Source: a virus. From it: a stretch of 64,000 bases of DNA. Both the position numbers and the translations under genes were made by a program. The stretch covers positions 186,001 to 250,000 of the IMG/VR virus record IMGVR_UViG_3300012931_000759; one strand, 5' to 3'. The notes beneath the pieces were generated by a model. That model had not been told where the DNA came from. It ran no database searches and was given only the letters and a program-made list of their open reading frames with translations. Positions 25,354 through 33,631 of this stretch are shown in pieces; the first letter of the stretch is position 1; every line of letters begins with the position of its first letter.

Positions 25354-25956
25354 ATGGAAACAGAGATTTGCGTCCAGCACGATAATGAAGAAACAATTGA
25401 AGAAACTGAGAAAACCACCGGACAATCTTGGCGCGAATATATGAGAACATATATGAGGCAGTATCGTCGAGACAATCCAGAACGGATGGCCGCAGCGCGA
25501 CGCAAACATTATCTTCGACACCAAGAGGATACAAAAGAGGCCGCTCGCACATATTACGAACAAAACAAGGACAAAATTAAGAAGCGAGTGAACGCCTATA
25601 CAGAGAAGCGGATGAAAACTGATCATGCGTTTTGTGTCAAACGCAGACTGCGCATGCGCCTTAGAACAGCACTTAAGGCTTCTTTGGAGGGACGTAAAAC
25701 TAAGAGATCCTCTGAATATGGTATAAATTACGAGAAGATTTTTCAGCATCTCGGCCCATGCCCCGGTGCTTTGTCGGACTATCACATCGATCATATCAGA
25801 CCGCTGTGTTTATTCGATTTTAATGATCCAGAGCAAATACGGGCAGCTTTTGCACCCGAAAATCATCAATGGCTTCGCAAAGAGGAAAATTTGGCGAAGC
25901 ATTGTAAAACTGCCGTTGCTGTCAATCGTGGCACAGCAGAAGGAGAAGAAGGATGA
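25354..25956 (+). CDS. HNH homing endonuclease
   Basis: 200 residues. A long Arg/Lys helical N-terminus leads to the nuclease core YHIDHIRPLCLFDF, then AFAPENHQWLRKEENLAKH, the H-N-H order of phage enzymes in which the second part supplies the Asn and last residues. AT-rich relative to neighbours. Its stop overlaps the start of the intron-split cold-shock gene by ATGA, so it lies right next to the intron's homing site. Confidence 0.85.
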   Translation: METEICVQHDNEETIEETEKTTGQSWREYMRTYMRQYRRDNPERMAAARRKHYLRHQEDTKEAARTYYEQNKDKIKKRVNAYTEKRMKTDHAFCVKRRLRMRLRTALKASLEGRKTKRSSEYGINYEKIFQHLGPCPGALSDYHIDHIRPLCLFDFNDPEQIRAAFAPENHQWLRKEENLAKHCKTAVAVNRGTAEGEEG

Positions 25957-27098
25957 CTGATACAGGCAAGAGACTGACTGGCAAAGTAGTGTGGTCAAGT
26001 TAGGGCCCTTCGGCGAAGCGATTCGTCGAAAGCATCGGGTGAATTGCTGGAAACCTTAGCGCGTCATGGCGGTGGTAATCAGCAGCCAAGCCTGCGAAGC
26101 CGGTAGGAATAGCAGGAAGGTTCAGAGACCAACAAAATTCTGGAAAAAAACTCACCTTTGAGGTGTAGTGATGGATAGGATGGCAAGAGGTATTTTGGTT
26201 GGCATGGCTTTGGGCGACGGGCATATTCGTATACGACGGGATCTTCGTTATCCGAATGCGCTTCCGTCTGCCACCTTATGTGTCAAACATTGTGCTCGCC
26301 AGACAGAATATGCCGAGTACAAAGCCAATTTGCTTCATCGTATCCTTGGAGGGGCGAAGCCAAAAGTCTCGCCTTTTGACAACAGCGGGTTTCCTGGGGT
26401 TCTGTTTGCGAAAACAAACAAATATTTCAGGATATTGGGAAAGCGATTGTACCGAAATGGTCACAAGTTCATCTCTCGTCAGATTTTGGATTATCTGACG
26501 GACGAAGGGCTTGCAATTTGGTGGATGGATGATGGAAGTCTCTATATGAAAAAGAGGAATGGCATCATCCATGCGCGAGAGGGCATCTTAAGTACTTATT
26601 GTTCAAAACCGGAATACGAAACAGTTGTTGACTGGTTCAAAGATAAATATAGTATTATAGTAGCCCCCGTTGTACACAAAAGCAGTTTCAGGATTCGCAT
26701 TAATACCGCAAACCTGAAACTGCTTGTCCCGATTATCGCTCCGTATGTTGTTCCATGTTTGTCGTACAAAGTAGATATGAAGTACGACCCAGAACTTTGA
26801 CACGAGCGCCCGACATCCCTTGTGGATGAAGATATGGTCCGACACTCCGGGGAAATCCGGAGATCCGGTCTAAACAGCCGGAATAACAGATGTCAACGAC
26901 AAAAAGGGTTTTGGCTTCATCTCCCGCGATGATGGGGGGGGTGACCTCTTTGTTCACTTTAGTAATATAAATGCTGAAGGATTCAAGTCACTTACAGCCG
27001 AGCAGCTGGTGTCATTCGCCATCGGGAAGAACAACCGCGGCCCGCAGGCGATCGACGTCGAGGTGATTGGGGAGCCGGAGTCCGACTTGGACGAGTAG
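25953..27098 (+). CDS. Cold-shock domain protein, split by a group I intron (exons 25953-25995 and 26893-27098)
   Basis: Exon 1 encodes [14 protein letters not shown] plus the first base of a codon; exon 2 starts TC and continues [20 protein letters not shown]. Joining T25995 to T26893 gives TGG-TTC-AAC, restoring the conserved W-F-N of CspA proteins. The spliced product is 82 residues with RNP1 KGFGFI and RNP2 LFVHF, and a short acidic tail. Unspliced RNA stops at 26001 after 16 codons. Expected role: RNA/single-strand binding and unwinding, acting in the cytoplasm on phage or host transcripts. Ribosome site GAAGGAGAAGG. The exon assignment is by reading, with very good fit. Confidence 0.85.
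26153..26165 (+). promoter_or_regulatory. Hairpin hiding the ribosome site of the intron endonuclease
   Basis: CACCT-TTG-AGGTG; the 3' arm is the Shine-Dalgarno for ATG 26171. T4 intron endonuclease genes are held back by similar sequestering structures, so translation may be restricted to certain transcripts. Confidence 0.5.
26171..26800 (+). CDS. LAGLIDADG homing endonuclease inside the intron
   Basis: 209 residues (GTG 26168 is an alternative start). Two LAGLIDADG motifs: [13 protein letters not shown] near residue 10 and [12 protein letters not shown] near residue 118, so a monomeric two-motif enzyme. Low GC. Most likely cleaves intron-less copies of the cold-shock gene at the exon junction, making the intron mobile. 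Members of this family sometimes also help splicing (maturase), which cannot be judged here. Confidence 0.85.
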   Translation: MDRMARGILVGMALGDGHIRIRRDLRYPNALPSATLCVKHCARQTEYAEYKANLLHRILGGAKPKVSPFDNSGFPGVLFAKTNKYFRILGKRLYRNGHKFISRQILDYLTDEGLAIWWMDDGSLYMKKRNGIIHAREGILSTYCSKPEYETVVDWFKDKYSIIVAPVVHKSSFRIRINTANLKLLVPIIAPYVVPCLSYKVDMKYDPEL

Positions 27099-27102
27099 GC
27101 CG

Positions 27103-27636
27103 ATGGCCAGGGACAGGAAAAAGTGGCTGCGGCCCCCTAACAGGGGGCCCAGGTATCTCCTGCGTAATGTTCATCCCAAAAGGATGGACGTGATGTTGGG
27201 GGATCTGGGATATAGGATTCCGTACGGGCAGACGCGCGACATGCTGTCGCCGTCCGCGCGGTTGGATCCGTCCGCAGTCGAGCGTTCCCGTCTGAACGGG
27301 TCGATCGCCCAAAGGCTCCGCCAAGGTGTCCTGATGGAGGTGGTAGCGGTTATACCGATTCCCCCTCCGCAGGTTTCCGTGGCGGAGCCTTCCGCCATAT
27401 CCTTTCCACAGCGCACCAAATCACTTCTGGTTCCTGACGAGGGTGATCTGACGGAGAGCGTCCAGTCGGTGGTTGCCGACGAGGACACCGAACTTCTCAA
27501 GCAGATGGAGGAGGACGAGAAGGCCTTGGCTGAAGGTGAAGCTGCTGGTCTTCCTGTGACCGTTGATCCGGTTAAGGCTACGGCCGTCCTGGACAAGGTG
27601 TCCGGGGGCTGCTGCGGCGGAAAGGGAAGGAAATAG
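27103..27636 (+). CDS. Unknown protein, possible head/neck component
   Basis: 177 residues from ATG 27103, four bases after the cold-shock stop; the longer frame would overlap it. Basic N-terminus (RKKWLRPPNRGPRYLL), an acidic segment (KQMEEDEKALAEGEA) and a Cys-Gly tail (GGCCGGKGRK). No family. Same transcript as the cold-shock gene. Confidence 0.6.
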   Translation: MARDRKKWLRPPNRGPRYLLRNVHPKRMDVMLGDLGYRIPYGQTRDMLSPSARLDPSAVERSRLNGSIAQRLRQGVLMEVVAVIPIPPPQVSVAEPSAISFPQRTKSLLVPDEGDLTESVQSVVADEDTELLKQMEEDEKALAEGEAAGLPVTVDPVKATAVLDKVSGGCCGGKGRK

Positions 27637-27678
27637 GCTGGTCTCTCTTATGATTAAGGCAGCGGCAAAGGCGGCACA

Positions 27679-27999
27679 ATGTTGAAAAAAACCGCCTGCG
27701 AGATTTGCTCTATGTCGGATCTGCGCATCATACATCGCCATCATATTATTCCACGTCCAGATCCGCGTTGCCATAATGGCTCCAACAACTTAGCTTGTTT
27801 ATGTCCCAACTGTCATTCTCTTGTCCATGCGGGTGAGATTGTGATTCTAGGTGTTTATTCTTCGACCAACGGCAGATGTCTTGTTTGGCACAACAAGAAT
27901 GAACAACCGCCACTGGCCAAAGAATGTTGGTTAGTGCGAGATAATCCGCTTGTCGTCACCCTGGGCGGTGGCGAGGATGACTTGCCGGACAAGGAATAA
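27679..27999 (+). CDS. Small HNH endonuclease
   Basis: 106 residues. CEIC...HRHHIIPRP, then LACLCPNCHSLVHAGE: two CxxC zinc pairs enclosing an HH-N-H core. No DNA-binding extension is present, so it is short for a homing enzyme but comparable to other small phage HNH proteins. Start one codon phase after AAGGCGGCACA. AT-rich. Confidence 0.8.
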   Translation: MLKKTACEICSMSDLRIIHRHHIIPRPDPRCHNGSNNLACLCPNCHSLVHAGEIVILGVYSSTNGRCLVWHNKNEQPPLAKECWLVRDNPLVVTLGGGEDDLPDKE

Positions 28000-28000
28000 T

Positions 28001-28717
28001 ATGGTCGACACGAAGCGCCAGATCATAATTCACAGTGATTACGCAGAAGGTGACACCGAGGGTCCGCACCGTGATGCACGGGCGGGCGATGTCCTGGTGT
28101 CGCCCGACAAGGTACGCGTATACGACGGCGTGCCGATGGACGGATACCTGGAATTGTCGCACGACGGCATCCAGGCGAAAATCGAGAGTTCGCTCGGGAC
28201 TGTGAGTGTTGACGGCGTGACGGTTGCCGCACATATCTCCAGGCACCTTGCCAGCGGCGCGGATTCGACCTATGTCGTGTCTGGAAGGGAGCCACTGCCC
28301 AGTGATGACGGATATGCCGTCGGCATGCGTTGGCTCGACACGGTTGGTGGCCAGGAGTACGTATGCTTCTCGAACGCGCCAGCGACAGCTGTTTGGCACC
28401 TTGATCTTACCGAGGAGCGACATAGGATCCTCAGGCAACTAATCCACTTTATCGACAACGGGCCAGCCAGCGGCTTCGCCTCCGGGGCGTACCGCGAGAT
28501 GACGGGCACGGTTTTTCCCACAGCTATCGTGTGGTACGACCAAGTAGGTGCCGGAAAGAAGAAAATCGTCTCGAAGGAGATCACCTGGAACGGAGCGTTC
28601 CCGGCAACGATTACATGGAAGGTGTACGACACTTCAGAGGTTCTGCTGGCTACCGTGGTTGACATTCTGACATACAGCGGACCATTTGAGATTTCGAGGA
28701 CGAGGAGTATCGCATGA
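28001..28717 (+). CDS. Virion protein, unknown (fibre/baseplate region)
   Basis: 238 residues from ATG 28001 immediately after the HNH stop. Beta-rich with MDGYLELSHDGIQAKIESSL and DDGYAVGMRWLD, a coiled fibre-like character, and a C-terminal beta domain. Overlaps the next start by ATGA. Probable fibre or tail-accessory protein by context. Confidence 0.6.
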   Translation: MVDTKRQIIIHSDYAEGDTEGPHRDARAGDVLVSPDKVRVYDGVPMDGYLELSHDGIQAKIESSLGTVSVDGVTVAAHISRHLASGADSTYVVSGREPLPSDDGYAVGMRWLDTVGGQEYVCFSNAPATAVWHLDLTEERHRILRQLIHFIDNGPASGFASGAYREMTGTVFPTAIVWYDQVGAGKKKIVSKEITWNGAFPATITWKVYDTSEVLLATVVDILTYSGPFEISRTRSIA

Positions 28718-30234
28718 GCATCGACAGCCCAGCCTCCATCCTGTACGATGCCGCCGGCAACCCTGTCGCGGTCGTGCTCGACGGCTCAATCCACCGCCTG
28801 GCCGTCGACGCCAAGATAACCGGCGGGGAAGACCCATCCATGGTCGTGCTCGACGGCGACTATGGGCAGAAGGTCAAGCCGACCGGCGCAAGGGGCTTCG
28901 GAGGATGGATTCCGGAGCCGACGGCCTATCCGACGGGTCCGGACGGCTACAAAACAGGCACGCTCCAGATCGATCCCGACGGCTCCCTGCTGATCCGCGG
29001 GCCGGTTCTCACCGACGAAAGATCGTTCCGCTGTGATTTCCCCGGCACATCCTTACACACTGTCCTTACAGGAACCCTTACTTTTACGAATGGCAACTCA
29101 ACGGTGACGGGAAATGGAACGACATTCTCGTCCGAACTCAGCGCCGAGGACTACATAAGGCTTTTGGCCGATGGGTACCAGTACTATACCTTAGTGAAGA
29201 ATGTTATTTCCGACACCGAGTTGCTGCTGGTTGATCCCTATGTCGGCAGTTCCGGCAGCGGCGTCGGCCAGAAGACGTTGTTTACTATAACGGGCACCCA
29301 GTTCTTCACAGTCGTGAATTCAAAAGTGACCATCCCGTCCGGTACAACCGCGAGCCAGTTCAACGGGATCTACAGGATGGCCGATTATTCGCCCATTATG
29401 GCGCATGCTGTTATAAACATCAGCACCAGGCAGGCCAACCAGTACGGCAGTTTCGGGCTTATCGACACAATAAACACCTTGGTACCCTCGTCCGTGTCGG
29501 CTGTGGTGTTTGATGGAACGGATGCCACCAAGGTCAAATTCAATACATCGTGCGACGGGGTGACGGAGCAAACCGATGTTATACTGCCGCTCGGATACAC
29601 GACCGCCAACGAGTTGGATTACCAGATTTCTGTGTATCCGGAGGAGGCAGTCCTATCTATCGAAGGAGTTTCCGTAGCACGTCACAAAAGGCACATACCG
29701 AATCCATATGTGGTCCTGAACGTCTTTGCTGGCTGGTACAACCTGAATCCGGGGCCTGTGGTATCCAGCAATATGCTCATCGATCTCATATTCGTCTCGA
29801 ACCACAACCGCCTACAGGTCTCGCAGACATTTCTCGGCGATACTCTTCCGGTCAGGATTGTTGAGGACGTACACAGCATCGTGGCAAAGCGAACAACCAC
29901 GGCCGTCACGGAAGTCTCGCTCATTGAGTACACTGTTCCGGTAAACAAGACGCTGTGGGTTGTCGGATATTGCGTTAGTGCTGGCATCTCAACAATACGC
30001 GGCTATCCGGTTAAAATCGGTAAAGGATGGCCGCTACCGGATCCAACGAATCCCGGTGTGGTTGATGGTGGGCTTATCAGGTCGTTTCTGCTTGAGCAGA
30101 AAACGAACGTCTCTGAGAGTTTCTCTGTTCCCCTATATCTTGCGGCTGGCGGGGAGACCGTCTATATCTCGATCACGCCAGACGGCGTGACCAGCACGAT
30201 TTGGCGGGCGCAACTAGACTTCATATTGAGGTAG
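28714..30234 (+). CDS. Fibre-type virion protein
   Basis: 506 residues, beta-rich throughout. The N-terminus ILYDAAGNPVAVVLDGSIHR matches VLYDASGNPVGVVLDTTLYR in the centre of the next protein, so both carry the same module. Many Thr/Ser/Gly/Val repeats and no enzyme motif. Likely receptor-contact or fibre protein; exact place in the particle unknown. Confidence 0.65.
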   Translation: MSIDSPASILYDAAGNPVAVVLDGSIHRLAVDAKITGGEDPSMVVLDGDYGQKVKPTGARGFGGWIPEPTAYPTGPDGYKTGTLQIDPDGSLLIRGPVLTDERSFRCDFPGTSLHTVLTGTLTFTNGNSTVTGNGTTFSSELSAEDYIRLLADGYQYYTLVKNVISDTELLLVDPYVGSSGSGVGQKTLFTITGTQFFTVVNSKVTIPSGTTASQFNGIYRMADYSPIMAHAVINISTRQANQYGSFGLIDTINTLVPSSVSAVVFDGTDATKVKFNTSCDGVTEQTDVILPLGYTTANELDYQISVYPEEAVLSIEGVSVARHKRHIPNPYVVLNVFAGWYNLNPGPVVSSNMLIDLIFVSNHNRLQVSQTFLGDTLPVRIVEDVHSIVAKRTTTAVTEVSLIEYTVPVNKTLWVVGYCVSAGISTIRGYPVKIGKGWPLPDPTNPGVVDGGLIRSFLLEQKTNVSESFSVPLYLAAGGETVYISITPDGVTSTIWRAQLDFILR

Positions 30235-30237
30235 CCC

Positions 30238-31629
30238 ATGCAGGAACTACGTCTCAATTACGACGAATGGAAAGCGCTCATCGGCGCGTTGCCGATATTC
30301 TACATCGCGCTGGTTACGGGCTATCGAATCTGGGCGATCGGCAGCTCTTTCAGCATCGCGGCAGATATTTCATCCGCCGAGGATGTTGCCGATTTCGAGG
30401 CCACATACAAACCGACAGCCACTGCTGCTGGAAGCGCGGACGATGCCTTTCTCATGGGCTTGCTGGCCAACGGTGTTCCCTTTATCCACAAGGCAAGGGA
30501 AAATGTGGACGGCTACGCGCTGACTGAAATTGCGTCCCCATTGGATGAATACGGCAACCTAGCGGTGTCCATTCAACGGGCGGTCACTTTGACCGTACAA
30601 CTCGACGGCTACTCGGCGGGGCCCCTGCCTGTGATGGTAGTTTCGCCAAACCGCACCAAAACAAGCATCGACGGCTATTCTACCACCTTCGTCCCCGTGA
30701 AATTGGTTTCGCCGAATCGCGTGGGTACCAATATCGATGGGTACTCTGTTGGTCACATTCCAGTGAAACTGGTATCGCCCAACAGGATAGGAACAAGTGT
30801 GGACGGTTACTCTGTCGCGTTCACTCCAGTCAAGATCGTGTCGCCGAACAGAGTAAGCGTTAGTATCGACGGATATTCCATCTCACCATTGCCGGTCAAA
30901 CAGGGACCGAAAGCCGCCGGAATTGACGCTTGGCCTAATGTGCTATACGATGCGTCTGGAAACCCGGTCGGCGTTGTGCTTGACACAACGCTCTATCGCA
31001 TCCAGGCTGATGCCAAAGTGGCCAAGGGTGCTACATCGACATCACTTGTTCATTTGGACGCAATTGACACAGTCTCCGGACGCGGCAGACTCAAAGCGAC
31101 ACTCTATACTGAAAGCGGAGACGCTGTCTCTTTCGGCTCCGTGCCTCCGAATCCGAGTTCCATTCGCAACGATTTTGTCAGACACTCCGGTAGTGATTCG
31201 CTCCTAATAAATGGGAGTGTAACACCGGTCGTGTTCACCTACGATGCCTATGCGACTCTCGACATATCGATCCAGGAGATCAAGTTTACGCTAGTTGCTA
31301 ACTCGATCACATTTGGGTCCAACGCTTTTGGTGGCACAGTCGGTCCTCTGGCAAATGGTCTGCTGGTGGAGATAGTTGCTGGCGGCAACACGGGAACACT
31401 ATACAACCTAGTTCAGGATGAAAGTTTTGTGAACTTTGCCAGTCCAGGTGGTTTCAACTGGACCGTATCAAGCAAAGACATGATGAGTACTTCCTACTTG
31501 GTTGGTGGTGGACTCAGATTGCTGGCTGGTTCGGGCGATCAAGTGCGCGTGACCGTCAGGGACAACCTGACGGCCGCTGGCACATATTTCAAATGCTTTG
31601 TCAAGGGCAACCTGCTGCCGATTTCCTGA
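30238..31629 (+). CDS. Fibre-type virion protein with 22-residue tandem repeats
   Basis: 463 residues. Residues about 122-222 hold five units of the pattern (I/V/L)DGYS-x4-PVK(L/I)VSPNR(V/I)-x3. These are followed by the YDASGNPVGVVLD module shared with the previous gene and a beta-rich C-terminal domain. A stiff repeated shaft between an attachment part and a tip is a natural reading, but inferred. Confidence 0.7.
   Translation: MQELRLNYDEWKALIGALPIFYIALVTGYRIWAIGSSFSIAADISSAEDVADFEATYKPTATAAGSADDAFLMGLLANGVPFIHKARENVDGYALTEIASPLDEYGNLAVSIQRAVTLTVQLDGYSAGPLPVMVVSPNRTKTSIDGYSTTFVPVKLVSPNRVGTNIDGYSVGHIPVKLVSPNRIGTSVDGYSVAFTPVKIVSPNRVSVSIDGYSISPLPVKQGPKAAGIDAWPNVLYDASGNPVGVVLDTTLYRIQADAKVAKGATSTSLVHLDAIDTVSGRGRLKATLYTESGDAVSFGSVPPNPSSIRNDFVRHSGSDSLLINGSVTPVVFTYDAYATLDISIQEIKFTLVANSITFGSNAFGGTVGPLANGLLVEIVAGGNTGTLYNLVQDESFVNFASPGGFNWTVSSKDMMSTSYLVGGGLRLLAGSGDQVRVTVRDNLTAAGTYFKCFVKGNLLPIS
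30601..30903 (+). repeat. Five tandem 66-base units
   Basis: Units begin at 30601, 30667, 30733, 30799 and 30865, exactly 66 bases apart; the last is cut after about 39 bases. Protein identity (DGYS ... PVK-V-SPNR) is much higher than DNA identity, because third positions vary, so the repeat is old and maintained by selection. Confidence 0.9.
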
Positions 31630-31637
31630 GGTGATCC

Positions 31638-32465
31638 ATGCCGATGCAAGTGTCCCTAAACGACCTTGATGTGGAAAACCGCCTGCGCGTCAGCCCGGAG
31701 CCCAGAGTCGAGGGTTCGCAAACCATTGTTGTGTCGCACAACTGGTGCGACCGCTGTACCTGGTATGGGCAAAGCATTCGCATCACGGGCGAGGAACTGG
31801 TCGACATGGGGGACGGATACAATTTCTCGTCCGCCCATCCCTACTGGATCGATCTCGCGCACGGTCGCCTGTACCGCGAGGATCTGATTTCCGCCACATA
31901 CCTCCCCAAGGTGTATGTAGACGGCTACCTGGCCACGGAACGCGAACCTTTCGCAATTTCCGGCGGCGATTTTGTCGTGGACTATAGGAGCGGCGTCGTG
32001 ACATTTGCGTCCGACATGTCCGGCAGGACCGTGACGGCCGACTACAGTCGCGAGAACGGCAGTATGTTCACCGTCGCCCCCAAGGCCGGCAAGAAACTTT
32101 GGGTCGAGAAAACCGAAATCCAGTTTTCGCTGGACGTCGTCCTCAAGGATACCACCCATTTCCAGGCGTGGGCCTACAATCCCTCCAGCCCGCCGAACAA
32201 GGTTCCGGTCACGGAGAAAACCACCTACAAGGTCGCCAGGGATTTCGTCGACGAGGCGCAGGGCGTCTATCCCACCGTGCCAGCGTTCGGAGGAGTTGGA
32301 CGCGGACTCCAGATCGCCCATGTGGTGCTCCCGTTCAACTATCTACAGATCAAGGAGTTGAAGAGTTCCCAAGGTGTGGAGATTCGCGTGTGGCTTGAAC
32401 ATGACACGGAGTTCGAGGGGACATTCGGTACCGCCACATTCTACTGTACCAGCTTCAGCGAATAG
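31638..32465 (+). CDS. Virion protein, unknown
   Basis: 275 residues, ribosome site GAGGTGATCC. N-terminal DLDVENRLRVSPEPR resembles the D-x-N-GRLRVS openings often seen in phage fibre/baseplate proteins. A CDRC pair lies at residues about 38-41, with two DGY triplets after it and a beta-rich C-terminus. Confidence 0.6.
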   Translation: MPMQVSLNDLDVENRLRVSPEPRVEGSQTIVVSHNWCDRCTWYGQSIRITGEELVDMGDGYNFSSAHPYWIDLAHGRLYREDLISATYLPKVYVDGYLATEREPFAISGGDFVVDYRSGVVTFASDMSGRTVTADYSRENGSMFTVAPKAGKKLWVEKTEIQFSLDVVLKDTTHFQAWAYNPSSPPNKVPVTEKTTYKVARDFVDEAQGVYPTVPAFGGVGRGLQIAHVVLPFNYLQIKELKSSQGVEIRVWLEHDTEFEGTFGTATFYCTSFSE

Positions 32466-32477
32466 GGGAGGAAAAAA

Positions 32478-32966
32478 ATGGCCATCGTGATCGGATTTTC
32501 CACGTCGGACGGCTTTATCTCGAAAGCCATCCGCTGGTTCAGCAGGAGCGAAGTTAGCCACGCCTGGGTCTCTTTCGACTGCGGGGAACTTGAGCAGAGG
32601 CTCATCATGCATGCTACATCCGGCGGCTACAAACTCAACCACTGGCGGCGATGGAAAAAGGGCAACACAATTGTTGCCCAATTCGTCTGCCGTGAAGACC
32701 TGTCGGATGGTCTGAGAAAAATGGCGAAACAGCTTGACCACGACTACGACTACCTGTCCGTCATTATGATGATGCCGCGGCGATGGCTGGGCAAATTGTT
32801 CAGGAATCCCGTGCGCGACAGAAAGAAACTACACTGCTCCGAGGCCTTGGCGCGCCTGCTACAGGCGCATGGTTTTGCGAAAGATTTGGATCCCGAGTCT
32901 ACGACGCCGGGCGATCTGCTAGAGTTCTGCCGCAACAGTCCCACCTTCGTGTCGGTGGGCGTATGA
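32478..32966 (+). CDS. NlpC/P60-like (permuted, YiiX-type) cysteine hydrolase
   Basis: 162 residues. SHAWVSF places His28 and LHCSEALARLL places Cys120 as catalytic pair, His before Cys as in the permuted papain-fold amidases (YiiX/YebB group). Substrates of that group include peptidoglycan peptides and acyl bonds. Overlaps the following phosphoesterase start by ATGA, so the two enzymes are probably made together and may attack the cell envelope or act in lysis. Function is inferred from family pattern. Confidence 0.6.
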   Translation: MAIVIGFSTSDGFISKAIRWFSRSEVSHAWVSFDCGELEQRLIMHATSGGYKLNHWRRWKKGNTIVAQFVCREDLSDGLRKMAKQLDHDYDYLSVIMMMPRRWLGKLFRNPVRDRKKLHCSEALARLLQAHGFAKDLDPESTTPGDLLEFCRNSPTFVSVGV

Positions 32967-33628
32967 TCGTCGTCGTTAGCGATCTACACATTGGCGACAA
33001 CCGTGTTGATGGCAACCTGTCCTCCCTTTTTGGGACGATCGAACGCCTGGCAGCTCCGGACTCACATCTTGTCCTCAACGGGGACACGTTCGACCTGGCG
33101 GTTCTTCCCTGTTTCGACAGCCGACACCGCGAGTTCATCTCGGTGGCCAGGAAACACGGCCGGATCACCTATATCAAGGGAAACCACGATTGGCTCGTGG
33201 ATGGTCTCGACGACGCACTTGCGCCGAACACCCTGTTCTGCCACGAATTCGAGGAGACCTTGGGGGGACGCCGGTTCAGGTTTCTACACGGCCACCAGTC
33301 GGACTTTATCTCTAATAGGCTGCCGCGACTGAACCGGATCATGATTCGCGCAAACCATTGGATCGCGGATACACTGGGTATCGACCTACAGATGAGGCTC
33401 CGTGCGACTGGCATTGGGCAGCGCACCTTGGAGCGGCAGGAGAACCGGATCGCCGAGAACAGTCCTGGGGCCCACGTCGTCGTGGCTGGGCACACGCACC
33501 GACCTGGTATTCGCCTGGTAGGCGGACGCATGTATGTCAATACCGGCGACTGGATGGAGCGTAGACATTGCTCCTATCTGCTGATTCGGAACGATGGGAC
33601 GTTCGAACTGACTACGCTTGAGGGATAG
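32963..33628 (+). CDS. Metallophosphoesterase, LpxH-like
   Basis: 221 residues. The full calcineurin-like motif series is visible: SDLHIGD (D7, H9), NGDTFDL (D41), GNHDW (about 75), HGHQSD (about 107) and GHTHRPG (about 178). The order, spacing and internal helical insert resemble UDP-2,3-diacylglucosamine hydrolases (LpxH family), which cleave a lipid A precursor, and related phage phosphoesterases. All metal ligands are intact. Whether it acts on lipid A intermediates is not shown by sequence. Confidence 0.75.
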   Translation: MIVVVSDLHIGDNRVDGNLSSLFGTIERLAAPDSHLVLNGDTFDLAVLPCFDSRHREFISVARKHGRITYIKGNHDWLVDGLDDALAPNTLFCHEFEETLGGRRFRFLHGHQSDFISNRLPRLNRIMIRANHWIADTLGIDLQMRLRATGIGQRTLERQENRIAENSPGAHVVVAGHTHRPGIRLVGGRMYVNTGDWMERRHCSYLLIRNDGTFELTTLEG

Positions 33629-33631
33629 GCC

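Larger units (their letters stand above)
25996..26892 (+). mobile_element. Group I self-splicing intron (897 nt) with endonuclease gene
   Basis: The exon ends in T and the intron ends in G, as group I splicing demands. Core elements visible: GAATTGCTGGAAACC (26040-26054, P3/J3-4/P4 region), AAGGTTCAGAGACC (26117-26130, P7 5' side) and, after the endonuclease gene, AAGATATGGTCCGACA (26829-26844, P7 3' side/P3), then hairpin CTCCGGGGAAATCCGGAG. The endonuclease frame sits between the two P7 halves, in a peripheral loop. Exact pairings and subgroup were not computed. Confidence 0.85.
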
